NCBI GenBank assembly: GCA_964551195.1
Contig: CAZKBI010000003.1
Span: forward strand, 1 to 64,000
Direction of reading: 5' to 3'
From: CAYZPB01 sp964551195
GTDB taxonomy: Bacteria > Bacillota > Bacilli > Tepidibacillales > Tepidibacillaceae
DNA length: 64,000 nucleotides
How positions within the stretch are numbered: position 1 is the stretch's first letter; every line of letters begins with the position of its first letter. Below the pieces are notes generated by a model, which saw nothing but the letters and a program-made list of their open reading frames with translations, searched no databases and had not been told where the DNA came from. The position numbers and the translations under genes were made by a program. This document shows, piece by piece, positions 17,186 to 24,156 of this stretch.

Positions 17186-18035
17186 ACTTGAATTAACTGC
17201 GCTTCTTGAAGGAGCATTAAAAGAGGATATTGGATTTCAGGATGTGACGTCTAATGCGATTTTTGCAGCGACTGATCAGGCTAGTGGGCAATTTCTGATG
17301 AAGGCTGATGGCATCCTTGCTGGTGTCGAAATTATTCAGTCTACCTATCACCTACTCGACCCAACAGTCAAAGTTGAACTAATGGTCGCAGATGGTGAGC
17401 GAGTTCGCGCTGGTCAGATTATTGCCGAGGTGCAAGGACCTGTCATTACGTTACTTAGTGGAGAGCGTGTTATTCTGAATCTGCTACAAAGGCTATCAGG
17501 GATTGCAACGAAAACTGCAGAGATTGTGGAAATTCTTGCTGATCCGACAATTCGCATCTGCGATACAAGAAAAACAACACCCGGCTTACGCATGCTGGAG
17601 AAATATGCAGTTCGTGTTGGTGGCGGTTATAACCATCGCTTCGGGCTCTATGATGCCGTTCTAATTAAAGATAATCACATCGCCTATGCCGGTTCAATTA
17701 CAGCAGCTGTTGAACGTATTCGTGCAGAGCATGGACATATGCTAAAGGTCGAAGTGGAAACGGAAACTATGGAGCAGGTTCAAGAGGCGATAAAAGCTGG
17801 TGTTGATGTTATAATGTTAGATAATTGTTTACCACAGGCAGCACGTAGCTACGCAGCGATTATTCCCCCGGAAATTAAGATAGAACTTTCTGGCGGAATC
17901 AATCAAGAAAATATTGCAAATTACCGTGGCACTGGTGTCAACTATATTTCATTAGGGATACTGACACACTCAGTCACATCATTAGATATCTCATTTAATC
18001 TTTCAGGAGGGGTTAAATATGACCAAAGTAAGTGA
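17178..18035 (+). CDS. nadC: Nicotinate-nucleotide pyrophosphorylase (carboxylating)
   Basis: NadC (quinolinate phosphoribosyltransferase) converts quinolinate and PRPP to nicotinate mononucleotide. The 285-residue protein is full length: an N-terminal sandwich domain ([12 protein letters not shown]) is followed by the barrel with [30 protein letters not shown] and EVETETMEQ. The ATG overlaps the end of nadB and the gene itself overlaps nadA by 17 bases, a sign of translational coupling. GAGGGGG precedes the start. Confidence 0.96.
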   Translation: MNKLELTALLEGALKEDIGFQDVTSNAIFAATDQASGQFLMKADGILAGVEIIQSTYHLLDPTVKVELMVADGERVRAGQIIAEVQGPVITLLSGERVILNLLQRLSGIATKTAEIVEILADPTIRICDTRKTTPGLRMLEKYAVRVGGGYNHRFGLYDAVLIKDNHIAYAGSITAAVERIRAEHGHMLKVEVETETMEQVQEAIKAGVDVIMLDNCLPQAARSYAAIIPPEIKIELSGGINQENIANYRGTGVNYISLGILTHSVTSLDISFNLSGGVKYDQSK

Positions 18036-18791
18036 TCAGCTTGAGCATAGAAAATTAATGGAAGAAAGTATCTGGAAGATGAAAGAAAAATTCGGCAAGA
18101 AACTTTACATTCCAGCTCATCATTATCAGAAGGATGAGGTTATCCAATTCGCAGATGATATTGGTGATTCACTCAAACTTGCAGAATTAGCGGCCGCCAA
18201 TAAGGAGGCACAATACATCCTTTTCTGTGGCGTACACTTTATGGCGGAGACTGCCGATATGTTGACAGAAGCCAATCAGATTGTTCTGCTACCAGAGGCG
18301 GACGCGGGCTGTCCAATGGCCGATATGGCAACGATCAAGCAGGCAGAGAGCGCTTGGCTGCAGCTGATGCGTATTTTCGGCGAGCGCATTCTGCCGATTA
18401 CCTACATTAACTCAACAGCAGCAATCAAAGCTTTTGTCGGACGCAATGGTGGTTCAACTGTAACCTCTTCTAACGCCAAAAAAGTACTGGAATGGGCTTT
18501 TACCCAGAAGGAGATAGTCTTCTTCTTACCGGACCGCCACCTTGGCAAAAATACTGCCTTTGAGTTAGGAATTCGTCCTGAACAGATGGCCTTGTGGAAC
18601 CCACATCGTGAGGTGCTAGAGTATGCTGGCGAGCTAAGCGATATCAGAATTATCCTCTGGAAGGGATTCTGTGCTGTTCATCAACGTTTTACCCTTGCTG
18701 ATATAGAAGAGGCACGTCGGGATCCCGAGGTTAAGGTTGTTGTTCATCCTGAGTCGTCTTTTGAGGTTGTACAGGCCTCTGATTATAGCGG
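18019..18791 (+). CDS. nadA: Quinolinate synthase, 3' end lost in scaffold gap
   Basis: NadA is the [4Fe-4S] enzyme that condenses iminoaspartate with dihydroxyacetone phosphate to quinolinate. Visible are [10 protein letters not shown] near the N-terminus, [14 protein letters not shown] with the first cluster Cys, [12 protein letters not shown] with a second, and the [11 protein letters not shown] region near residue 250. The frame runs into 100 N bases at 18792, so about the last 50-110 residues are missing. The apparent fusion to transporter sequence beyond the gap is an artefact of the N padding staying in frame. AGGAGGGG precedes the ATG. Confidence 0.95.
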
Positions 18792-18891
18792 NNNNNNNNN
18801 NNNNNNNNNNNNNNNNNNNNNNNNNNNNNNNNNNNNNNNNNNNNNNNNNNNNNNNNNNNNNNNNNNNNNNNNNNNNNNNNNNNNNNNNNNN
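18792..18891. other. Scaffold gap of 100 N
   Basis: Exactly 100 N bases, the usual placeholder for a gap of unknown size. It removes the nadA 3' end and most of an EamA-type transporter gene, so the true missing length is probably well over 100 bases. Confidence 0.99.
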
Positions 18892-19218
18892 ATTATATTC
18901 TCTTCCGATGTGTTATTGGCGCTTGTGATTACATCACTTTTTGCAACAGCCATCGCTTTCTTGATCCAGGCAACCTTCCAACGCCACTCTTCACCGACCA
19001 AAACAGCGATTATTTTTGCAATGGAGCCGGTTTTTGCAGCGCTGACCTCAATGATTGTGCTCTGGCAACTCTTAAGTTGGAATGTCGCTCTCGGTGGCCT
19101 CTTAATTTTCTTGGGGATGATTCTAGCGGAAATTCCACCTAAGACTTTCGATAGATTGCTGCCTTGGCGAAGGCGGAAAAAGAATGATAATGCTATCGAG
19201 ATAAAAAAGGATTTATAG
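18892..19218 (+). CDS. DMT-superfamily (EamA) transporter, C-terminal part only
   Basis: The 108 codons after the gap encode a membrane protein end. About three hydrophobic helices include the segment LFATAIAFLIQATFQR and the typical EamA ending AIIFAMEPVFAALTS followed by GGLLIFLGMILAE, then a basic tail. EamA proteins export amino acids or other metabolites, and full ones have about ten helices in 290-310 residues. The start lies in the gap. Substrate is unknown; proximity to nadBCA might be meaningful but the intervening sequence is missing. Confidence 0.85.
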   Translation: MIFSSDVLLALVITSLFATAIAFLIQATFQRHSSPTKTAIIFAMEPVFAALTSMIVLWQLLSWNVALGGLLIFLGMILAEIPPKTFDRLLPWRRRKKNDNAIEIKKDL

Positions 19219-19250
19219 AAAATTAAAGGGTTACGCGATTGCGCAACCCT
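19214..19250 (+). repeat. Island-border direct repeat 1, left copy
   Basis: A 37-base sequence that begins at the end of the EamA gene and contains the terminator stem GGGTTACGC. It matches 23462-23498 at 34 of 37 positions in the same orientation, including the flank TATAGAAAA, which lies outside the stem. Confidence 0.8.
19227..19250. terminator. Terminator between EamA and the lipoprotein gene
   Basis: AGGGTTACGC (19227-19236) pairs with GCGCAACCCT (19241-19250) with one mismatch around GATT. T-rich sequence lies on the minus-strand side (TTTAATTTTC), so it best serves the lipoprotein transcript. Confidence 0.75.
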
Positions 19251-19257
19251 ATTAATA

Positions 19258-19920
19258 TTATTTCTCGTCTTGTTTTCCTAATACTTCTGCTACCCATTCT
19301 GCGTCGTTCCAGATCTCAGGCTTGTCAATTATTGCTGACTCACCACGAATACTTGAATCATAACCAAACTTGCCCCCATTATACCAATCAACGATAACTA
19401 AACTGTTGTCGGCACTACTAACAAGAAACTCCATAACTTCTCCTCTTGCCCCTTGTGTCCATACGACCTCATAAGGTAGTTTTAAATAGATATGGTTTTC
19501 ATCAGCATTTATTACATGTTGTATTTCTAGTATGCCAACCTTTACATCATTAACTGTATTTTTCTTGCCGTAGCTAGCAAACTCATCTTCTATCTGTTTC
19601 TCCATATACTGTTTAAGGTTCACATTGTCTACGAATAAGTCTAAATCAATTTCCTCTCCGTTCCAGATTGCTCTAAGATAAGCATCTATCGCATCTTCAC
19701 ACATTTCAAGCGCCGTAACTCCATCTAAAAAAGACAAAAGACCCTCTTCATAAACCAGATATTCAACTGTTTCTTGTTCTTGTCCGTTATTTATTACATT
19801 CTCTCCGTTCGTTTGCTCATTTCCTGGTTCTTCACCAGCATCACCATTTGTGCAACCAACGAATACAAAACCAGCCAATAAAAGCGCCAAAAAAAGAATC
19901 GTTAACTTTCTTATAGTCAT
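19258..19920 (-). CDS. Lipoprotein sharing a module with the adjacent amidase
   Basis: The 220-residue product begins with a lipoprotein signal peptide whose lipobox ends at Cys23 (FVFVGC), then a Glu/Asn-rich linker, predicting a membrane-tethered extracytoplasmic protein. I do not recognise the family. Residues about 75-193 resemble residues about 52-180 of the amidase_6 protein just upstream: both show an early amphipathic helix, a Lys-Gln segment, a run of beta strands, GEV, and a closing V-I/L-V/I-DW...RG element (IVDWYNGGKFGYDSSIRG against LIDWHMPYEYYDEYVRG). The gene follows the amidase after 22 bases, so they are probably co-transcribed and may bind the same wall ligand. Confidence 0.75.
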   Translation of the reverse strand: MTIRKLTILFLALLLAGFVFVGCTNGDAGEEPGNEQTNGENVINNGQEQETVEYLVYEEGLLSFLDGVTALEMCEDAIDAYLRAIWNGEEIDLDLFVDNVNLKQYMEKQIEDEFASYGKKNTVNDVKVGILEIQHVINADENHIYLKLPYEVVWTQGARGEVMEFLVSSADNSLVIVDWYNGGKFGYDSSIRGESAIIDKPEIWNDAEWVAEVLGKQDEK

Positions 19921-19942
19921 TTTTGTATCTCCTTTATATAAA

Positions 19943-21238
19943 TTAATTGTAGTACCCGCTTAGTTTAATAACTCTTTTTGCATCTCCAGGATAAAGTAAT
20001 TCTGCTTTGTCGTTATTATTATATTGTCCAACCGCTGTACGCCCAGTGACCAGTGCCCCCACTACATTAGGTTGACTTGTTTCATAAAACTCTGTGATAA
20101 TCGTAGAATGTCTCCAATTATTATAAGATCCACTTTGATAAAATTGTAAAATATCCCCTAATACATAAGGATGGTTAGGTAAATACCAATTAAATGTTCT
20201 ATAAATTATGGAAGTACCAGCGGGGCCTTTAATATAGTTATTCACTATAAAAGAGTATAGATTAGGAACTCCTGACCAAGATGAAGAACGATTACTAATA
20301 TTACGGAAGTACCAACCAGTTGGAGAGATACCCGAGTTATTTGTATCATAAATTACTGCTCCACCTGCTAAGAGCGCATGTGACACAAAATTGGTACAGT
20401 CATAATTACCTGGTATTGAAGAAAAATCATAGTATGGTACAACCCCGTTACCACTGCTAGGGTAAGCCTTTATATTGTTCCTTGCGTAAGATATAATATT
20501 AGACTTATTTAAGGTGTAGAGTGTTGACCTAGTAGATATGTTTTTGTCAGCTGCCTTAACCTCAAGCAAGTTTTCATCTATTTGATAGTCCTTCGAAAGA
20601 CTATTTACAATTTTTTCGTGTAATTCATTTTGTATACTAGCATATTCCATGTGTTTTGTTGTAGAGAATGCATTTAATTGAGTATCTTTTTCTAAATAAC
20701 CTCTCACATATTCATCATAATATTCATAAGGCATGTGCCAGTCAATTAGTACATATCCAAAGTCTGTTTTTTCGAAAATCATGTTAGATACCTCACCAAA
20801 TCCTGACTCTATGATTAAACCTTCGTAATTATAAGTTGCCTCAGATGTTACAGATAGAAAAACCTTTTCATCAGTAACTTTGGAGTTTAATATTGTAAAA
20901 TTTAATATATAATTTTCCTTTTCACCATTTACAGCAGTTATAACATATTGCTCTGTATTAACCTTTTGTTTCATATATTTTGTTAATTCAGTATCAAATA
21001 TAGGTGAATCTAGAAACGAACTTTCCTCCTTACCAGCAGTACCTAGATTGATCGTATAATAATACTTAGTTAAAAAATCTTTTGCTAAAGAAAAAGTAAC
21101 GTCGACCTCAGTGGAACTCTGCGTAGGCGTTAATGCCGAATCAATTATTTTTGCATTACCACTTGCTTGCACAGCAGGAAATCCCATCGCAATCATAAGT
21201 ATTATTGCAAACATTATTTTTATATATCTTTTTGCCAT
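19943..21238 (-). CDS. Secreted amidase_6-domain protein (putative wall hydrolase)
   Basis: This 431-residue protein has a signal peptide (1-25, ending VQASG), an N-terminal module (about 52-180) shared with the downstream lipoprotein, a spacer, and a C-terminal putative amidase domain (about 245-430). The domain has the hallmark YDCTNFVSHALLAGG with Cys281 as likely nucleophile, a GWYFRN...SSSW segment, and WRHSTII with His377 as likely partner. The family belongs to the NlpC/CHAP-like cysteine fold, and its substrate is generally undetermined. AGAGGTG precedes the ATG. It belongs to the AT-rich island; a predicted promoter and a tiny frame lie upstream. Confidence 0.82.
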   Translation of the reverse strand: MAKRYIKIMFAIILMIAMGFPAVQASGNAKIIDSALTPTQSSTEVDVTFSLAKDFLTKYYYTINLGTAGKEESSFLDSPIFDTELTKYMKQKVNTEQYVITAVNGEKENYILNFTILNSKVTDEKVFLSVTSEATYNYEGLIIESGFGEVSNMIFEKTDFGYVLIDWHMPYEYYDEYVRGYLEKDTQLNAFSTTKHMEYASIQNELHEKIVNSLSKDYQIDENLLEVKAADKNISTRSTLYTLNKSNIISYARNNIKAYPSSGNGVVPYYDFSSIPGNYDCTNFVSHALLAGGAVIYDTNNSGISPTGWYFRNISNRSSSWSGVPNLYSFIVNNYIKGPAGTSIIYRTFNWYLPNHPYVLGDILQFYQSGSYNNWRHSTIITEFYETSQPNVVGALVTGRTAVGQYNNNDKAELLYPGDAKRVIKLSGYYN

Positions 21239-21255
21239 TGCAATACACCTCTTCT

Positions 21256-21291
21256 CATAATTATTATTAACTCATTTCAATCGAAAACCAT
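21256..21291 (+). repeat. Island repeat 2, internal copy
   Basis: These 36 bases just upstream of the amidase gene match 23525-23560, at the 3' end of engB, in 32 of 36 positions and in the same orientation. The shared core is TATTATTAAC followed by TC, one variable base, and TTTCAATCGA. Confidence 0.8.
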
Positions 21292-21299
21292 GTGTTTTT

Positions 21300-21350
21300 T
21301 TACAAGTAATGACTTGGATATTGGAAAACTAAATCACATTTCCATGGCAA
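21300..21350 (-). CDS. Candidate 16-residue peptide upstream of the amidase gene
   Basis: A TTG start at 21350-21348 is preceded by AAAGGAG at 5-base spacing, a strong ribosome site that no other frame uses well (the alternative ATG encodes only three residues). The peptide (MPWKCDLVFQYPSHYL) is short and contains one Cys. It lies between the predicted promoter and the amidase gene, so it could be a leader peptide or chance. Confidence 0.25.
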   Translation of the reverse strand: MPWKCDLVFQYPSHYL

Positions 21351-21384
21351 GCTCACTCCTTTAGTAGATCCTTCAAAACATCTC

Positions 21385-21414
21385 AATATAACATGGGATA
21401 ATATATCCAATAAA
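21385..21414 (-). promoter_or_regulatory. Predicted promoter of the amidase-lipoprotein pair
   Basis: On the minus strand TTTATT (21414-21409) is followed after 18 bases by TATATT (21390-21385), preceded by TG one base earlier (extended -10). I see no clear ECF-type -35 (AAC) here. Confidence 0.4.
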
Positions 21415-21565
21415 CGTTGGATTACCTTGTGTACAATATAAAAAGTCATTCTGTTTTATATCCGATTAGTTCAATATAGTAGTTTATGTGCTCATATTGA
21501 ATAAATATATCATACGTTTTTAACTTCGAATCTTTCTTCTACCCCTCACCCCAAGTCATTGTTAG

Positions 21566-22000
21566 CTAATACATTTCAATATCACTATAAATTGTGCCGG
21601 ATTCATATCCCCCATCATAACCAGAAATATAATAATTGGTTTCTACCCTATACTTCCCATGAGACACATGATAAATCTCATTGATGATAGCAGTCGATAA
21701 TGTAGTGCATACAAACCAACTTTCAAGATTTGACCAGACACCATTAATATTGCGTTGTAATATAGAAGAAAGGTAGATTTCGTTCCCTTCTAGTGTTTTA
21801 TTAGCATATCCATACACAATAGACGTTCCATTTTCTGAAATGTTTAGACTAGTTTTTACCTGATTAATGTATGTATTCAATAGTGACATCTGCAATCTTG
21901 GGGTCTCGTTTTTTTCTTCTATAGCAATTACTCCTGAGACTGATACCGCTAGAAAAAACAACATACAAATAACTGTGTATAACAGTCTTTTTTTAATCAT
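21566..22000 (-). CDS. Small secreted protein, DUF6147-like
   Basis: The 144-residue product has a clear signal peptide (MIKKRLLYTVIC, then a hydrophobic core ending SGVIA). The mature part reads as a compact beta protein: a Ser/Asn-rich strand region, LQRNINGVWSNLESW, and YYISGYDGGYESGTIYS near the C-terminus. That order (gly-rich strand, W-S-W strand, Y-G-G-ESG strand) resembles the DUF6147 family of secreted Bacillota proteins of unknown function. The start is ATG 21998-22000, which has a GGGGGTAGG ribosome site; a longer frame lacks one. It lies 96 bases downstream of the anti-sigma-like gene, probably in the same transcript. Confidence 0.65.
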   Translation of the reverse strand: MIKKRLLYTVICMLFFLAVSVSGVIAIEEKNETPRLQMSLLNTYINQVKTSLNISENGTSIVYGYANKTLEGNEIYLSSILQRNINGVWSNLESWFVCTTLSTAIINEIYHVSHGKYRVETNYYISGYDGGYESGTIYSDIEMY

Positions 22001-22096
22001 AATCCTACCCCCTTTAAAATAGTTCTCACTTATAGAACAATTCAGAAGGGGTCCTTGTGACAAAAAACAGATTATTGTTTGCAATTATTTTAATTT

Positions 22097-22792
22097 CTAT
22101 GGGATAATATCTGTTCTAACTACCTCCACGCTCTCTGCAATCTCGAATATAATGTCTCTGTCCAATGTTGATGATATTGTATAGAGATACTTTTCATCAT
22201 ACCAAAGTAGGTTCTGAATACCACGGTTGGAATAATATTTAGCAGGAAGTCCATTAAACTTGAACTCCTCCAGTTCGACACCCTCAGTATTTATATGTAA
22301 TGAGACACCCTGAAGCCGATCCTGACTAAAGATAATATAATCGGTATCCATTTCATAAATCAACAAAACTAGATTCTCATCTATTTCGGTAACGAGTTCA
22401 AAGCCGTCCACAATATAAGTTGGTCTAAATACGACAAACTTCTCATGCATTGACCAGTTCTCCAAGCTTTCTTCAAAGAATATATGGGTAAATTTTTCAT
22501 ACACTTCAGCAACATATTCAAAAACTTTATAGCGTACTGCCGACACACCCATTGTTGAAGCAAGTAGAATTGTGACTACCGCCACTACAGCAACTGCTCG
22601 CTTACATACAGGTGAAATCCCTTTAATCGGTTTTTCTTGCTGGTTCTGTCGTATAAGTTTATTCATCTTTCGTTCAAATTTTTTTGAAAATTCATACTCT
22701 ATTGGATGTGTTTCTGAAAGAACCCTCAGCTCTAATGAATCAGCCCTGATAACAGCTTCTCTTAGCATGTTTGCGTTAAAAATAATCGTCAT
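22097..22792 (-). CDS. DUF4367-type membrane protein, likely anti-sigma factor
   Basis: The 231-residue protein has a cytosolic N-terminal region (1-64) with basic and acidic helices, one membrane helix (about 65-86) and an extracytoplasmic C-terminal domain resembling DUF4367 (GFELVTEIDENLVLLIYE through YTISSTLDRDIIFEIAESV). That layout, immediately after an ECF sigma gene, is typical of regulators that hold the sigma factor at the membrane. No zinc anti-sigma motif (HxxxCxxC) is present, so binding would use another helical element. The start is ATG 22790-22792 with a GGGG site upstream, 13 bases after the sigma stop. Confidence 0.75.
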   Translation of the reverse strand: MTIIFNANMLREAVIRADSLELRVLSETHPIEYEFSKKFERKMNKLIRQNQQEKPIKGISPVCKRAVAVVAVVTILLASTMGVSAVRYKVFEYVAEVYEKFTHIFFEESLENWSMHEKFVVFRPTYIVDGFELVTEIDENLVLLIYEMDTDYIIFSQDRLQGVSLHINTEGVELEEFKFNGLPAKYYSNRGIQNLLWYDEKYLYTISSTLDRDIIFEIAESVEVVRTDIIP

Positions 22793-22805
22793 TAGTGCAA
22801 TCCCC

Positions 22806-23330
22806 TCATCCCAAAACATCCCTAAGCATACGTCTTGCGCGCTCAATCCGCTTCCTAACTGCCACCTCGGTAATATCAAACATTTTTGCAATTTCTGCAT
22901 TTGAAAACCCTTGAATATATTTCAACTTCAGCACATCTTTATATATGATAGGTAACTCTAAAATAGCAGCCACAAGTTCATCTATATCATCATTCCTATT
23001 TATTTCTTCTGCATCTACGCTAAATGAAACTTCCTCATACAGTAACGGTACTGTAGGTCGTCTTTTACGACTGTTATACATATTGATTGCGGTGTTCCTA
23101 ACAATAGTAACAACGTAACTCTTAGTTTTGTGACAAGAAATTTCACCTACATTGTCGAAATTTTCGAGAATCTTTAAAAATGCTTTATGTACAGCGTCCT
23201 CTGCTAAATACTGATCGTTCAGAATATTATTTGCAGCATAAAACATTAGATTCCTATATTTGAAGTAAATCGCCTCAAATTTATCGTGCTCTTTATCGCT
23301 TCCAAGTATAGCTAAATAGATAGGTAGCAT
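22806..23330 (-). CDS. ECF-type RNA polymerase sigma factor
   Basis: The 174-residue protein has sigma region 2 (about 10-80: FEAIYFKYRNLMFYAANNIL, DQYLAEDAVHKAFLKI) and region 4 (about 120-172: ELPIIYKDVLKLKYIQGFSNAEIA, then VAVRKRIERARRML), the two domains of an extracytoplasmic-function sigma factor. ATG 23328-23330 is chosen because AAGGGTGG lies just upstream; the longer frame starts in leader sequence. It heads the sigma/anti-sigma/secreted-protein operon. Predicted targets are the neighbouring secreted proteins, but I could not identify a shared promoter motif. Confidence 0.9.
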   Translation of the reverse strand: MLPIYLAILGSDKEHDKFEAIYFKYRNLMFYAANNILNDQYLAEDAVHKAFLKILENFDNVGEISCHKTKSYVVTIVRNTAINMYNSRKRRPTVPLLYEEVSFSVDAEEINRNDDIDELVAAILELPIIYKDVLKLKYIQGFSNAEIAKMFDITEVAVRKRIERARRMLRDVLG

Positions 23331-23418
23331 GGTGTCCACCCTTTCTACTGTTTTCTTTATGTGTAAAGACATCAAACTTTACCACAAAGTAATATTCTTT
23401 AACAAAATCACAATCCCA

Positions 23419-23427
23419 ATTATAGCA
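23419..23427 (-). promoter_or_regulatory. Predicted extended -10 promoter of the sigma operon
   Basis: On the minus strand TGCTATAAT (23427-23419) is a perfect extended -10. No good -35 is present. The leader would be about 80 bases. Confidence 0.5.
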
Positions 23428-23461
23428 TATACCAAATTCTTATCATGGATGAGAAATGGTC

Positions 23462-23498
23462 TATAGAAAAATAAAGGGTTACGCGGTTGCGTAACCCT
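23462..23498 (+). repeat. Island-border direct repeat 1, right copy
   Basis: Matches 19214-19250 at 34 of 37 positions. Within it GGGTTACGC and GCGTAACCC form the terminator of the lon-engB transcript. Confidence 0.8.
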
Positions 23499-23500
23499 TT
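23473..23500 (-). terminator. Terminator of lon-engB
   Basis: AAAGGGTTACGC (23473-23484) pairs fully with GCGTAACCCTTT (23489-23500). On the minus strand it is followed by ATTTTTC. It lies about 57 bases beyond the engB stop. Confidence 0.8.
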
Positions 23501-23524
23501 ATTATAAAATTAATTAGTAATATT

Positions 23525-23560
23525 CATAAGTATTATTAACTCGTTTCAATCGATAACTAT
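23525..23560 (+). repeat. Island repeat 2, copy at the engB 3' end
   Basis: Includes the engB stop codon and the bases just downstream. It matches 21256-21291 at 32 of 36 positions, suggesting that the 3' flank of engB was copied into the island. Confidence 0.75.
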
Positions 23561-24156
23561 TGTTCTGCAGCCACATCAATATAGGGCATTAGCTCCTGCC
23601 ACAATTCATCATAACCATAGCCTTTGACCGCGGAAAAAGTTAGAAGTTTATCTTCTGGATCCATCTGTAGGGTCTCTTTTATCTGTTTTTTCTGTTGCGC
23701 CCATTTACCACGATTCAACTTATCTGATTTTGTTCCAACAACGATTACTGGCAGCTCATGGTACTTAAGCCATCCATACATGGCAATATCGTCCTTAGTT
23801 GGCGGATGCCTCAGATCGATCAATAAAACTACGACCTGCAACTCTTCACGTACTGTCAGATATTCCTCAATAAAACTTCCCCAACGCGAGCGTTCTGCCT
23901 TCGAGACTTTGGCATAACCGTAGCCTGGCACATCAACAATAAAAAAATGTTCGTTAATCAAATAGAAGTTGAGCGTCTGTGTCTTGCCGGGATTAGAGCT
24001 TGTTCTTACTAAGGATTTTCGCTGAATCAACCGATTGATTAGGGATGATTTGCCCACGTTGGAACGACCAGCAAGTGCAATCTCCGGGAGATTATCTGTT
24101 GGATACTGCTCAACTCCCACCCCACTAATCACCAGCTCTGCCTTATTTACTTTCAT
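23557..24156 (-). CDS. engB: Ribosome biogenesis GTPase EngB (YsxC)
   Basis: This essential GTPase assists late assembly of the 50S subunit. The 199-residue protein shows [14 protein letters not shown] (G1), TQTLNFY with the G2 Thr, DVPGYGYAK (G3), GTKSDK (G4) and FSAVKGYG (G5). It overlaps lon by 14 bases and shares its transcript, the same lon-engB order as in Bacillus. The ATG follows GGTGAT inside lon. Confidence 0.97.
   Translation of the reverse strand: MKVNKAELVISGVGVEQYPTDNLPEIALAGRSNVGKSSLINRLIQRKSLVRTSSNPGKTQTLNFYLINEHFFIVDVPGYGYAKVSKAERSRWGSFIEEYLTVREELQVVVLLIDLRHPPTKDDIAMYGWLKYHELPVIVVGTKSDKLNRGKWAQQKKQIKETLQMDPEDKLLTFSAVKGYGYDELWQELMPYIDVAAEQ

Larger units (their letters stand above)
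21239..21565. other. 327-base intergenic stretch of the island
   Basis: This gap between the amidase and DUF6147-like genes holds repeat 2, a candidate 16-codon frame with a ribosome site, and a predicted minus-strand promoter, each listed separately. The remainder is AT-rich with no recognisable element. Confidence 0.6.
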
